Shown here one piece after another: positions 6,925 to 14,153 of a stretch of DNA of 29,377 nucleotides; the stretch's first letter is position 1, and each line of letters begins with the position of its first letter. A program made the translations under genes and the position numbers. The notes beneath the pieces are model-generated. The model did no database searches. It was not told the origin of the DNA and worked only from the letters and a program-made list of their open reading frames with translations. This DNA is from JBDHZK01 sp039811865. GTDB lineage: Bacteria; Actinomycetota; Actinomycetes; Propionibacteriales; Propionibacteriaceae. The DNA is taken from assembly GCA_039811865.1 (NCBI GenBank), contig JBDHZK010000015.1:1-29377 (forward strand), in the 5' to 3' direction.

Positions 6925-7785
6925 GTGACCGAACGCGAGCTGCTACGCATTGCCGTCCCGAACAAGGGTTCGCTGGCCGAGGCGGCCGCCGGAATGCTGC
7001 ATGAATCGGGTTATCGGCAACGGACCGACAGCAAGGAACTCGTCCTCGTCGATTCGGAGAACGGGGTCGAGTTCTACTATCTGCGGCCCCGCGACATCGC
7101 CGTCTATGTCGGCGAGGGAACGCTCGACCTCGGCATCACCGGCCGCGACATGCTGCTCGACTCCGGCGCCCACGCCGACGAGGTGATGCAGCTCGGCTTC
7201 GGCGCCACGCGCTTTCGCTTCGCCGCTCCCGGCGGGCGCGGACTCACTTTGGCGGACGTGTCCGGCAAGCGCATCGCCACCTCCTACCCGGGGCTGCTGG
7301 CCGGCTACCTGGCTCGCCATGGGCTCGAGGCTCGCCTGATCCGCCTCGACGGCGCGGTCGAAAGCTCGATCCGCCTCGGGGTCGCCGACGTAGTCGCCGA
7401 CGTAGTCGAGACCGGCAGCACCCTGAAGGCGGCGGGGCTGGAACTGTTCGGCGACCCGATCCTCGAGAGCGAGGCCGTCCTGATCAAACGCAGTGGCGCC
7501 GAACCTCCCGAGGGCATGGACCAGTTGGTGCGCCGACTCGGTGGGGTCCTCACCGCACACCACTTCCTGATGGTCGACTACGTGGTGGAGGAAGCCAGGC
7601 TGGAGCGCGTCTCCTTGCTCACTCCCGGCCAGGCATCGCCGACCGTTTCGCCGGTCGAGAAGACTGGCTGGGTGGCCGTGCGCGCGATGATCCGCGCGAA
7701 GGAGGCGCAGTCGAAGATGGACGAGCTTTGGGCCGCGGGCGCCCGCGCAATCGTCCTCACCGAGATCGCGGCCTGCCGCCTTTGA
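6925..7785 (+). CDS. hisG: ATP phosphoribosyltransferase HisG, long form
   Basis: A 286-residue enzyme that condenses ATP with PRPP, the first committed step of histidine synthesis. The N-terminal periplasmic-binding-protein-like catalytic domain starts at LRIAVPNKGSLAEAA and includes LDLGITGRDML and the PRPP-binding DVVADVVETGSTLKAAGL. The C-terminal ACT-like regulatory domain, HisG_C, is present (EKTGWVAVRAMI to the end, about 245-286), so this is the long, HisZ-independent, feedback-inhibited form. The GTG start was chosen from the family N-terminus and the TAGGGT box 8 nt upstream. The following 531 bp hold no gene. Confidence 0.96.
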   Translation: MTERELLRIAVPNKGSLAEAAAGMLHESGYRQRTDSKELVLVDSENGVEFYYLRPRDIAVYVGEGTLDLGITGRDMLLDSGAHADEVMQLGFGATRFRFAAPGGRGLTLADVSGKRIATSYPGLLAGYLARHGLEARLIRLDGAVESSIRLGVADVVADVVETGSTLKAAGLELFGDPILESEAVLIKRSGAEPPEGMDQLVRRLGGVLTAHHFLMVDYVVEEARLERVSLLTPGQASPTVSPVEKTGWVAVRAMIRAKEAQSKMDELWAAGARAIVLTEIAACRL

Positions 7786-7927
7786 CCACCGTGTTCGGCG
7801 CCCGGCAGGCCGAGCCCACCGGCGTCACCTCGTCGTGGCGATCTCCGCGTGGCCCCTCGTGCCGGTTTGGGCGCTGCCTTGGCACTGCAGCCACTCAACC
7901 GTCGAGGGGGGATTCGCGCGGCAACGC

Positions 7928-8013
7928 GTGAAAACGTGCGGCGATCGGCGGGCCCGGGCCGCCAGCGCGCCTTGATCCGGTTCGGCAAGGTCCCTCCCGC
8001 CGCACGTTTTCAC
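7928..8013. repeat. 86-bp element bounded by 16-bp perfect inverted repeats (copy A)
   Basis: GTGAAAACGTGCGGCG (7928-7943) is matched exactly by its reverse complement at 7998-8013. The 54-nt interior contains two further potential hairpins: GGCGG/CCGCC, and CCTTG/CAAGG around ATCCGGTTCGG, so the whole could fold as a branched structure. A second copy with near-identical ends is at 14698-14782. The interiors of the copies differ. No target-site duplication is obvious. Confidence 0.8.
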
Positions 8014-8225
8014 TTCAGGTCAGGTCCCACGTCAGGCGCGTTGATCTTCGTCCGGAACTGCCTGGCGGCACCTGCTGGTCGTCGGTTCAGGGCCCATAGA
8101 CCGCGCCCCTGCGCGCCGGGTTCGCCCGGAGGTTTTGGCTACCTACGACGACGAACACCCACCGGCGTTGCTCCGATGCGCAAAGCCCGGCACTTGCTTG
8201 CCCGGCGCGTGGCCCCTGAGGTTTG

Positions 8226-8253
8226 CTCGAAACGAGGCGTCACCGACGACGCC
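8226..8253. promoter_or_regulatory. Two abutting palindromes upstream of the kinase operon
   Basis: CTCG-AAA-CGAG (8226-8236) shares its last base with GGCGTC-ACCGAC-GACGCC (8236-8253). Both are exact inverted repeats and lie 64-91 bp upstream of the kinase ATG, a plausible operator position for a catabolic operon. No regulator gene is adjacent, and short palindromes are frequent in high-GC DNA. Confidence 0.35.
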
Positions 8254-8316
8254 GTCCCTTCGCCGGTGTGCCCGGCGGCATTCGCGGCTCGACGAGGAGC
8301 CGGAAAGCGAGGAACA

Positions 8317-9867
8317 ATGAGCAACGCGCAGCACGACGATCCGCTCGTCATCGCCGTCGACACATCGACCACCAGCACCAAAGCGATCATCGTGGACGCC
8401 TCCGGCAAGGTCCTGGCGACCGGCAAGCGCGAGATCCCCATGACGACGCCGGCGCTCGGCTTCTACGAGCACAACCCGCTCGACTGGTGGACCACCACCA
8501 ACGAGGCCGTCGGCGAGGCCGTGGCGCAGCTGTCCCAGGGCGACAAGGAGCGCATCGCGGCAATGGGCGTCACGCATCAGCGGGAGTCGTTCGCACCCTT
8601 CGACGCCCAGGGCAAGCCGCTGCGAAACGGCATCCTGTGGCTCGACAGCCGCGCCGCCGAGCAGATCCTGAAATACGGCTCCCACCACATTCACGCCCTG
8701 TCGGGTAAGCCGGCCGACGTCACCCCGGCCCTGTACAAGATGGCGTGGGTCAAGGAGAACCAGCCCGGCCTGCTGGAGAAGGCCCACAAGGTCGTGGACG
8801 TGCACGGCTATGTCGTTTGGAACCTGACCGGGCAATGGACGTCCTCGGTCGCCTGCGCCGACTCCCTCGGCCTGTTCGACATCGCCAAGCAGTTCTACGC
8901 CGACGAACTGCTCGAGATCGCGGGCGTCACGCTGGACCAGATGTCCGATCTGAAGAAGCCCGGCGAGGTGATCGCACAGATCAAGCCCGAGATCACCAAG
9001 GCGTGGGGGCTGAAGCAGACCATTCCGCTGGTTTCGGGGATGGGTGACGGGCAGGCGGCCGGAGTGGGCGCCGCCGCGGTCGGCCCCGACACGATGTACC
9101 TCAACCTCGGCACCGCCGTCGTTGCCGGGCTTCACGGGCCCGAATACCAGTTTGACAAGGCCTATCGGACGCTCGCGGCGGGCATCCCCGACTGGTACGA
9201 CTTCGAGCTGCTGCAAAGCTCCGGTGCGTCGCTGTCGACTTGGTTCCGCTCCGCGCTGGGCGATCCGGCCTTGGGCAGCAAGCCCGACCCGAAACTCGAG
9301 GCGGCAGCCGCGGCCCTCCCGCCGGGTGCCGGCGGCCTGATCACCATGCCCTACTGGGCGGCTGTGCAGTCGCCGCACTGGGACCCGATCGCCCGCGGCG
9401 CCGTCGTCGGCTGGCGGGGGGCGCCGGGGCGAGAGGCGATGTACCGTTCGATTCTCGAGGCCATCGGCCTGGAGATGCGCCGTGGCCTGGAGAACCTCGA
9501 GTCCAGCGTGGGCACCAAGATCACGACCGTGCGAGCCATGGGCGGCGGCACCCGCAGCCCGCTTTGGCGCCAGATCATGACCGACGCGATGGGCGTCCCC
9601 ATCACCGCTTGCACCGAGGACGAGATCTCCGCCCTGGGCGCGGCCGTCGCGGCCATGTCGATCACAGGCGTCCACGGTGAGCCGGACATCGCGGCCTACG
9701 CCGAGCAGATGGCTTCCTTCGGTGACGTCACCGAACCGGATCCGACGATGCACGACATCTACGGCGAGATCTCCCAAATCCAGGCCAAGCTGTATCCGGC
9801 CTTGAAGGAAGTGGTTTCGGAGCTGCACGAGTTCGCCAAGAAGTACCCCGATCACACCGGCGAGTGA
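8317..9867 (+). CDS. FGGY-family carbohydrate kinase (xylulokinase-like)
   Basis: This 516-residue ATP-dependent kinase belongs to the FGGY family, which phosphorylates ketoses or polyols. The N-terminal domain begins LVIAVDTSTTSTKAIIVD (phosphate loop, Asp15). It continues through VTHQRESFAPFD and ILWLDSRAAEQ. The expected catalytic base lies in GMGDGQAAGVG (Asp244), at the domain junction. The C-terminal domain carries the adenosine-binding signature MGGGTRSPLWRQIM (408-421). It resembles XylB-type kinases more than glycerol kinase, but the substrate cannot be read from sequence. ATG 8317 has a GCGAGGA ribosome binding site. It is the first gene of a four-gene operon, 31 bp before the dehydrogenase. 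Confidence 0.92.
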   Translation: MSNAQHDDPLVIAVDTSTTSTKAIIVDASGKVLATGKREIPMTTPALGFYEHNPLDWWTTTNEAVGEAVAQLSQGDKERIAAMGVTHQRESFAPFDAQGKPLRNGILWLDSRAAEQILKYGSHHIHALSGKPADVTPALYKMAWVKENQPGLLEKAHKVVDVHGYVVWNLTGQWTSSVACADSLGLFDIAKQFYADELLEIAGVTLDQMSDLKKPGEVIAQIKPEITKAWGLKQTIPLVSGMGDGQAAGVGAAAVGPDTMYLNLGTAVVAGLHGPEYQFDKAYRTLAAGIPDWYDFELLQSSGASLSTWFRSALGDPALGSKPDPKLEAAAAALPPGAGGLITMPYWAAVQSPHWDPIARGAVVGWRGAPGREAMYRSILEAIGLEMRRGLENLESSVGTKITTVRAMGGGTRSPLWRQIMTDAMGVPITACTEDEISALGAAVAAMSITGVHGEPDIAAYAEQMASFGDVTEPDPTMHDIYGEISQIQAKLYPALKEVVSELHEFAKKYPDHTGE

Positions 9868-9898
9868 CGGCCTGACCAACGAGAGGGAGGTGCCGCAG

Positions 9899-10936
9899 AT
9901 GCGTGCATACATGTTCTACGGCCCGGGTGACCTGCGCCTGGAGGACGTCGAACCCGGGCGTCCCGGGCCGGGCGAGGTCGCCGTGGAGATCAAGGCCGCA
10001 GCCACCTGCGGCACCGACCTGAAGAGTTACCGCCGGGGTCACCCGACCCTGTTCCCGAGCCTGCCCGCCCGTTTCGGTCACGAGTTCGCCGGAGTCGTGA
10101 CCGAGGTTGGGGAAGGCGTCACCAAGTTCGCGCCGGGAATGCGGGTGGTCGCGGCGAACACCTGCCCGTGCGGGTCGTGCTGGGCGTGCACGATCGGGCG
10201 GGAGTCGCTGTGTGAGAACTTGCAGTACCTGAACGGCGCGTTCGCCGAGCAGATCGTGATCCCGGCGGCCATCGTCGAGCGCAACACCTACGAGATCCCC
10301 GACACCCTCGCGTTCGAGGCGGCCGCGCCGCTGGAGCCCCTGGCCACGGTCGTCCACGGCATGGCCTGCAGCGGCATCGCCCTGGGGGACTGCGTCGTGG
10401 TCAACGGGGCCGGGCCGATCGGGCAGATGTACGTCAAGCTGGCCCAGCTGCGGGGGGCGTCGGTGATCTGCGCCGACATGTCACCAACCCGGCTGGCTCA
10501 GGCGACCGAGTCGGGGGCGCTCGCCACGGTCGATCTGGGCGGCTACGCCACGACGGCCGAGCGGGCTGCGGCGATCCGCTCGGTGACCCCGCACGGACGC
10601 GGTGCGGACGTCGCGATCGAGGCAGTGGGGCTGCCCGAGGTCTGGGAACAGACCGTCGCGTGCCTGCGTCCTGGTGGGACGGCCGTGCTGTTCGGTGGGC
10701 CGAAGGCCGGGTCGACATTCAACGTGGACGCCGTGGCGATGCATTACCAGGAGTACACGTTGGTCGGGGTGTACCACCATCAGCCCCGGTACGTGGCAAC
10801 CGCCGTCCACCTGCTCTCGACGGGCAAGTTCGACGGCATGAGCCTGTGCAGCGAGATTCGTCCGCTCGAGGCGCTCGTCGACAGCCTGGAGGACATGAGC
10901 CGCGGCGTCGGCAGCAAGTACATCCTGCGTCCCTGA
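9899..10936 (+). CDS. Zinc-dependent medium-chain dehydrogenase (polyol/alcohol type)
   Basis: This 345-residue medium-chain dehydrogenase would oxidise a secondary alcohol of a polyol or sugar with NAD(P). Catalytic-zinc ligands appear as Cys37 (TCGTDLKSY), His61-Glu62 (FGHEFAG) and Glu146 (PLEPLATVVHG). The structural zinc lobe is Cys91-x2-Cys94-x2-Cys97-x7-Cys105. The Rossmann motif is GAGPIG (170-175), followed by an AD at the end of the second strand (ICADMS), which leaves the NAD versus NADP choice uncertain. ATG 9899 was chosen over GTG 9890 because GAGGGAGG then stands 8 nt upstream. It sits between the kinase and the aldolase, suggesting that it acts in the same catabolic route. Confidence 0.92.
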   Translation: MRAYMFYGPGDLRLEDVEPGRPGPGEVAVEIKAAATCGTDLKSYRRGHPTLFPSLPARFGHEFAGVVTEVGEGVTKFAPGMRVVAANTCPCGSCWACTIGRESLCENLQYLNGAFAEQIVIPAAIVERNTYEIPDTLAFEAAAPLEPLATVVHGMACSGIALGDCVVVNGAGPIGQMYVKLAQLRGASVICADMSPTRLAQATESGALATVDLGGYATTAERAAAIRSVTPHGRGADVAIEAVGLPEVWEQTVACLRPGGTAVLFGGPKAGSTFNVDAVAMHYQEYTLVGVYHHQPRYVATAVHLLSTGKFDGMSLCSEIRPLEALVDSLEDMSRGVGSKYILRP

Positions 10937-10946
10937 AAGGCGAGAA

Positions 10947-11585
10947 ATGCAACTCAAGGACGAACGCGAGGCCATCGTCGAGGCGTGCCGGTTCATGCAG
11001 CGCCAACACTTGGTCGTCGGCACCGCCGGCAACGTCAGCGTCCGCGTCGATGACCTGGTGGCCATCTCGCCATCGGGTGTGGAGTACGCGGACATGGATG
11101 CCGCCGACGTGGTGGTCGTTTCGCTCGACGGTGCGAACGTGGACGGCAAACTCAAGCCCTCAAGTGAACTCCCGTTGCATTTGGCGGTGTATGCCGGGAC
11201 GAACGCCGCGGCGATCACGCACAACCACGCCCCGGCGTCCACGGCGTTGGGCCTGGTGGTCGACGAGCTACCCGGCTCGCACTACTACGCTGCGATGTTC
11301 GGCGGTCTGGTGCGTGTCTCGCCCTACGCGACCTTCGGCACCGACGAGTTGGCCCGCAACGTGACGAAGGCACTGTCTGGAAGAACGGGCGCCCTGATGG
11401 CCAACCATGGCGCCATCACCATCGGACCATCGCTGGCCAAGGCGCTCGCGTTGCTTCCGTACCTGGAATACATCTGCGAGATCCACCTGCGGGCGATGGC
11501 GACGGATCGGCCGATCAAGACCATCACCGCAGATCAGATGGAGTCAGCCCGCATGCTGCTGGGCGGCTACGGCCAGCAGCGCTGA
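10947..11585 (+). CDS. Class II aldolase (FucA/AraD family)
   Basis: A 212-residue zinc-dependent class II aldolase/adducin-head protein. Residues line up well with L-fuculose-1-phosphate aldolase: GTAGNVS (25-31, phosphate-binding), SPSG (41-44), PSSE with catalytic Glu74, zinc ligands His92 and His94 in THNHAP, and His154 in MANHG. This suggests retro-aldol cleavage of a ketose phosphate to dihydroxyacetone phosphate plus an aldehyde; epimerase or decarboxylase relatives share the fold, so the reaction is an inference. The start has a GGCGAGAA ribosome binding site and lies 10 bp after the dehydrogenase stop. Confidence 0.92.
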   Translation: MQLKDEREAIVEACRFMQRQHLVVGTAGNVSVRVDDLVAISPSGVEYADMDAADVVVVSLDGANVDGKLKPSSELPLHLAVYAGTNAAAITHNHAPASTALGLVVDELPGSHYYAAMFGGLVRVSPYATFGTDELARNVTKALSGRTGALMANHGAITIGPSLAKALALLPYLEYICEIHLRAMATDRPIKTITADQMESARMLLGGYGQQR

Positions 11586-11604
11586 ACCACCCGAGGAGAA
11601 CGAC

Positions 11605-12651
11605 ATGAGCACCATCACGATTCTTGGCGCCGGGGCGATGGGCTCGGCGCTGGCCACCCCGCTACGCGCCGGGGGGTGGGACGTCCGGCTGTGGGGTACC
11701 TGGTTGGACGACCATCTGCTGGACGCCTGCGAAGCCGGCAAACCGCACCCGCGCACGGGCGTGCCCCTCGCGGAGGGGACGAAGCTGTATCGCAGTGAGC
11801 AACTGGACGCCTCGTTGGAGGGGGCCGACTTCGCCATCATCGCGGTGGCCTCCGTCGGTGTCCCGAAGGTCACCGAGCTCTCGCTGGCCGGGCTGGCGAA
11901 GCTGCAGGCCGTCCTGATCACATCGAAGGGTTTTTGCCCCGACGATGCCGGCGTGATCGAACTTCTGCCCAACGCGATCAGGCGCATCGCCAACACCCAC
12001 GGCGTGGAACTCCCGCCGATCGTGGCCATCGCCGGCCCGTGCAAGGCCAACGAGGTGGCGGCGGCCAAGCCCACGGCAACGATCTACGGCTCGTTGGACG
12101 CGGAGATGGCCGCACGGATGGCGGCCGAGATCTCCACGCTGGATTACTGCATTGAGCCGACCGCCGACGAGGTGGGCGTCGAGGTGTGCGCGCCCATGAA
12201 GAACGTCTATGCGATCGCCCTCGGCCTGTCGGACGGGCTGGAGGAGGCCACCGGCGTCCCGCATCACAACCTCAAGGCGGCAACGTTCGCCCAGGCCGTG
12301 CGGGAAATGTCGATCCTCAGCACCGAGTTGGGCGCCGACCCGGTGACCGCCTTCGGACTGGCCGGCGTGGGTGACCTGGAGGTGACCGGGCTGTCCGGAC
12401 GCAACAAGGTCTACGGCCTGCGGATCGGCCGCGGCGAGGACGCCGGTGCGGCACTGGCGGCCATGGAGGCTGCGGAGCAAACCGTCGAGGGCGTCCCCGC
12501 CGCCGGGCTCGCCGCCACCTTGGTCGCGCAGCGCGGCGGGGGACTCGGCTCGCGGCTGCCGCTGCTGAGCGCGGTCAACGCGATCATCGCCGGGGACGGC
12601 GACCCTGCCGGACGCGTCGCGGCGGCCGTCCTACCTGGGCGGGCTGGCTAG
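11605..12651 (+). CDS. GpsA-like NAD(P)-dependent glycerol-3-phosphate dehydrogenase paralog
   Basis: A 348-residue protein of the NAD-dependent glycerol-3-phosphate dehydrogenase family. The N-terminal Rossmann fold begins TITILGAGAMGSALA. The residues known to bind the substrate phosphate/triose are kept: Lys108 (TSKGF), Lys199 (APMKNVYA), Asp257 and Thr261 (GLAGVGDLEVT), and Arg266-Asn267. Differences from housekeeping GpsA include AGPCKANEVA in place of the usual SGPxxAxEV and a longer insertion HPRTGVPLAEGT after the nucleotide-binding fold. It is the last gene of the sugar operon, with a GAGGAGAA ribosome binding site and a 19-bp gap. It may reduce the DHAP from the aldolase or oxidise a polyol phosphate. 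Confidence 0.9.
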   Translation: MSTITILGAGAMGSALATPLRAGGWDVRLWGTWLDDHLLDACEAGKPHPRTGVPLAEGTKLYRSEQLDASLEGADFAIIAVASVGVPKVTELSLAGLAKLQAVLITSKGFCPDDAGVIELLPNAIRRIANTHGVELPPIVAIAGPCKANEVAAAKPTATIYGSLDAEMAARMAAEISTLDYCIEPTADEVGVEVCAPMKNVYAIALGLSDGLEEATGVPHHNLKAATFAQAVREMSILSTELGADPVTAFGLAGVGDLEVTGLSGRNKVYGLRIGRGEDAGAALAAMEAAEQTVEGVPAAGLAATLVAQRGGGLGSRLPLLSAVNAIIAGDGDPAGRVAAAVLPGRAG

Positions 12652-12750
12652 GGCCGTTCGCCGGCTTGGTAGACGGGACGAACTGTTCGACCCCCTGAGA
12701 CCGTCGAAGGGACGTCGCCGGCCGCCCGCCACCGCGGCTAGGTTTGACGC
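12652..12750. other. Operon-end spacer with hairpin and dispersed motif
   Basis: This 99-bp spacer contains TTCGAC (12686-12691) paired with GTCGAA (12703-12708), a 6-bp stem with an 11-nt loop. The 18-mer GAGACCGTCGAAGGGACG (12697-12714) overlaps it; parts of this recur after the methyltransferase gene at 17246-17283. There is no T-tract, so termination is uncertain. Confidence 0.4.
12739..12744 (+). promoter_or_regulatory. Leaderless -10 hexamer (TAGGTT) for the PH-domain gene
   Basis: TAGGTT ends 6 nt before ATG 12751, with no ribosome binding site between. Confidence 0.55.
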
Positions 12751-13197
12751 ATGGAGGGCGTACAGACCTACCGGCCGCGCCGAATGCTGGTGTCGTCGAT
12801 CTCGGGCTCGTTGTCGCTGATGGCGGCGTCGGTGCTCGGCTGGACGATGCTTCCGGCTGAAGTCAGGGCGAAGTTTTCGGACGCGCAGGTGGCGACCTTG
12901 GCGCTGTTCGTCCTGGTGATGGTGGGGGTGATGCTCTCCTTGGGGCTGTGCCTGGTGCGCGCGGACGACACGGGCCTGTTCGTCCGAAACGGCGTCCGGA
13001 CGCACCGCGTGCCTTGGTCGGAAATCGTCGGCATCCGTTTCCGCCAAGGGGATCCCTGGGCTTACGCCCTCCTCCCCGACGACGAGCGAATGCTCCTGAT
13101 GGGAATCCAACGAACCGACGGGGAGAGCGCCCAGCAGGCGGTGGCCGAACTGCGCGCGCGGCTGGACTCTGGTCCGGACGCGTCGAGTACGCCGTAG
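12751..13197 (+). CDS. PH-domain-containing membrane protein
   Basis: A 148-residue protein with two membrane segments (about 13-34 and 48-69) followed by a bacterial PH-like domain: LVRADDTGLFVRNGVRTHRVPW, EIVGIRF, WAYALLPDDERMLLMGIQ (about 70-125). The tail is Ser/Asp-rich. It fits the small actinobacterial membrane PH proteins that often follow hisG. Here the sugar-catabolic operon lies between hisG and this gene. No molecular function is established for the group that I can name. The start is set by TAGGTT 6 nt upstream. Confidence 0.82.
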   Translation: MEGVQTYRPRRMLVSSISGSLSLMAASVLGWTMLPAEVRAKFSDAQVATLALFVLVMVGVMLSLGLCLVRADDTGLFVRNGVRTHRVPWSEIVGIRFRQGDPWAYALLPDDERMLLMGIQRTDGESAQQAVAELRARLDSGPDASSTP

Positions 13198-13199
13198 CA

Positions 13200-13214
13200 A
13201 CCCTCAATCAGGGT
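13200..13214. repeat. Small hairpin after the PH-domain gene
   Basis: ACCCT-CAATC-AGGGT forms an exact 5-bp stem 2 nt after the stop codon. It is too short, and lacks the T-run, to call a terminator. Confidence 0.3.
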
Positions 13215-13221
13215 CTATTGC

Positions 13222-13233
13222 TACCGCGCGGTA
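13222..13233. promoter_or_regulatory. Perfect 12-bp palindrome inside the protease promoter
   Basis: TACCGCGCGGTA is its own reverse complement. It ends 5 bp before the TAGGTT -10, so it fills the -35/-10 spacer of the protease gene, a classic repressor position. The binding protein is unknown. Confidence 0.45.
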
Positions 13234-13238
13234 CGCCC

Positions 13239-13244
13239 TAGGTT
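13239..13244 (+). promoter_or_regulatory. -10 hexamer (TAGGTT) for the trypsin-like protease
   Basis: TAGGTT ends 6 nt before ATG 13251, identical in sequence and spacing to the PH-domain gene promoter. Confidence 0.55.
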
Positions 13245-13250
13245 GGCGGC

Positions 13251-14153
13251 ATGCGGCCGGGACCGGCCCGGCCGAACGAAGCCTTGGGGAGATCGATGAA
13301 GGCCCTTCGCCGAGCTGCAGTCGCGGTCGCCGCCGCTGCCACGATGTTCGCCGCGCCCACCCTCACCGCGCACGCCATCACCGGCGGTGAACCGGACGGC
13401 AACCAGCACCCGAACGTCGGGATGATCCTGTTCTACGAGGCGGACGGGCGCTACCGCTGCACAGCGACTCTCGTCAGTCCGACGGTCCTGCTCACCGCCG
13501 CCCACTGCACCGCCCCCACCGTGGGCAAGACGATCGTGACTTTCAACACCGTGATCGCCTATCAACCGCCCTCCGGCGTTCCCGCCGCCGCCAACCCGGC
13601 GGTCGGGTATGTGGCCGCAGACATCGCCAGCCGCCCCGACTACTACATCGGCACGCCGCACACCCATCCCCAGTACTCCGACTTCAAGGACCTGGCGAAC
13701 TGGAACGACGTGGGTGTCATCGTCCTGGATCGTCCCGTGACGGGGATCGCCCCGGCCTCGGTCGCCCCACTGGGCACCTTGGACACGATCGGACGCCCCA
13801 ACTTGGCGCACACGACCGTCCGGATCGTCGGCTACGGCACCGAAGTGCGCAAGCCCGATGTCGGTCCGCAGAAGCCGACTCCGCAAAGCTTCCCCTTGTT
13901 GCGCCGCTATGCCGACGCGCCGGGGCAGAAGCTGACGCCGCAGATTCTGCAGGTGAACGGCAACCCGAACGACACCCGCGGCACCGGGGGCAGCTGCTTC
14001 GGCGACTCGGGCGGACCGAGCTTCTACAAGGGCGTGGTCGTGACCGTGACCAGCTATGGCCGAACCGATAACTGCCGCTATATCGGTGGCCTGCAGCGGG
14101 TCGACATCACTGGCGTGGCCAGCTGGCTGGCCACCTTCGGGGTGCGCGCCTGA
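13251..14153 (+). CDS. Secreted trypsin-like serine protease
   Basis: A 300-residue S1-family protease. The catalytic triad is His85 (LTAAHC), Asp153 (NDVGVIVLD) and Ser253 (GSCFGDSGGPS); the mature domain starts at ITGG (residue 43), matching the IVGG start of trypsins. Residues 16-42 form a signal peptide: MKALRR, the hydrophobic AAVAVAAAATMFAAPTL, then THAHA-like cleavage after Ala42. Four Cys (70, 86, 249 and one near the C-terminus) could form two disulfides. Two starts are possible. ATG 13251 has TAGGTT 6 nt upstream. ATG 13296 begins the signal peptide and has GGGGAG 4 nt upstream. I report the former, but the latter gives a more normal signal peptide. There is no obvious propeptide. 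Confidence 0.9.
   Translation: MRPGPARPNEALGRSMKALRRAAVAVAAAATMFAAPTLTAHAITGGEPDGNQHPNVGMILFYEADGRYRCTATLVSPTVLLTAAHCTAPTVGKTIVTFNTVIAYQPPSGVPAAANPAVGYVAADIASRPDYYIGTPHTHPQYSDFKDLANWNDVGVIVLDRPVTGIAPASVAPLGTLDTIGRPNLAHTTVRIVGYGTEVRKPDVGPQKPTPQSFPLLRRYADAPGQKLTPQILQVNGNPNDTRGTGGSCFGDSGGPSFYKGVVVTVTSYGRTDNCRYIGGLQRVDITGVASWLATFGVRA

Larger units (their letters stand above)
7786..8316. other. Gene-free stretch between hisG and the sugar-kinase operon
   Basis: These 531 bp have no convincing coding sequence: the open frames that cross them lack family resemblance. They hold the inverted-repeat element at 7928-8013, then two adjacent palindromes at 8226-8253 and finally a ribosome binding site (GCGAGGA) for the kinase. 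I could not find a confident promoter for the operon. 7786-7927 and 8014-8225 show nothing I can name. Confidence 0.6.

Noticed and set aside
7849..8316. An N-terminal extension of the FGGY kinase from GTG 7849
   Set aside because: It would run through the inverted-repeat element, has no family resemblance, and the normal N-terminus starts at ATG 8317 with a ribosome binding site.
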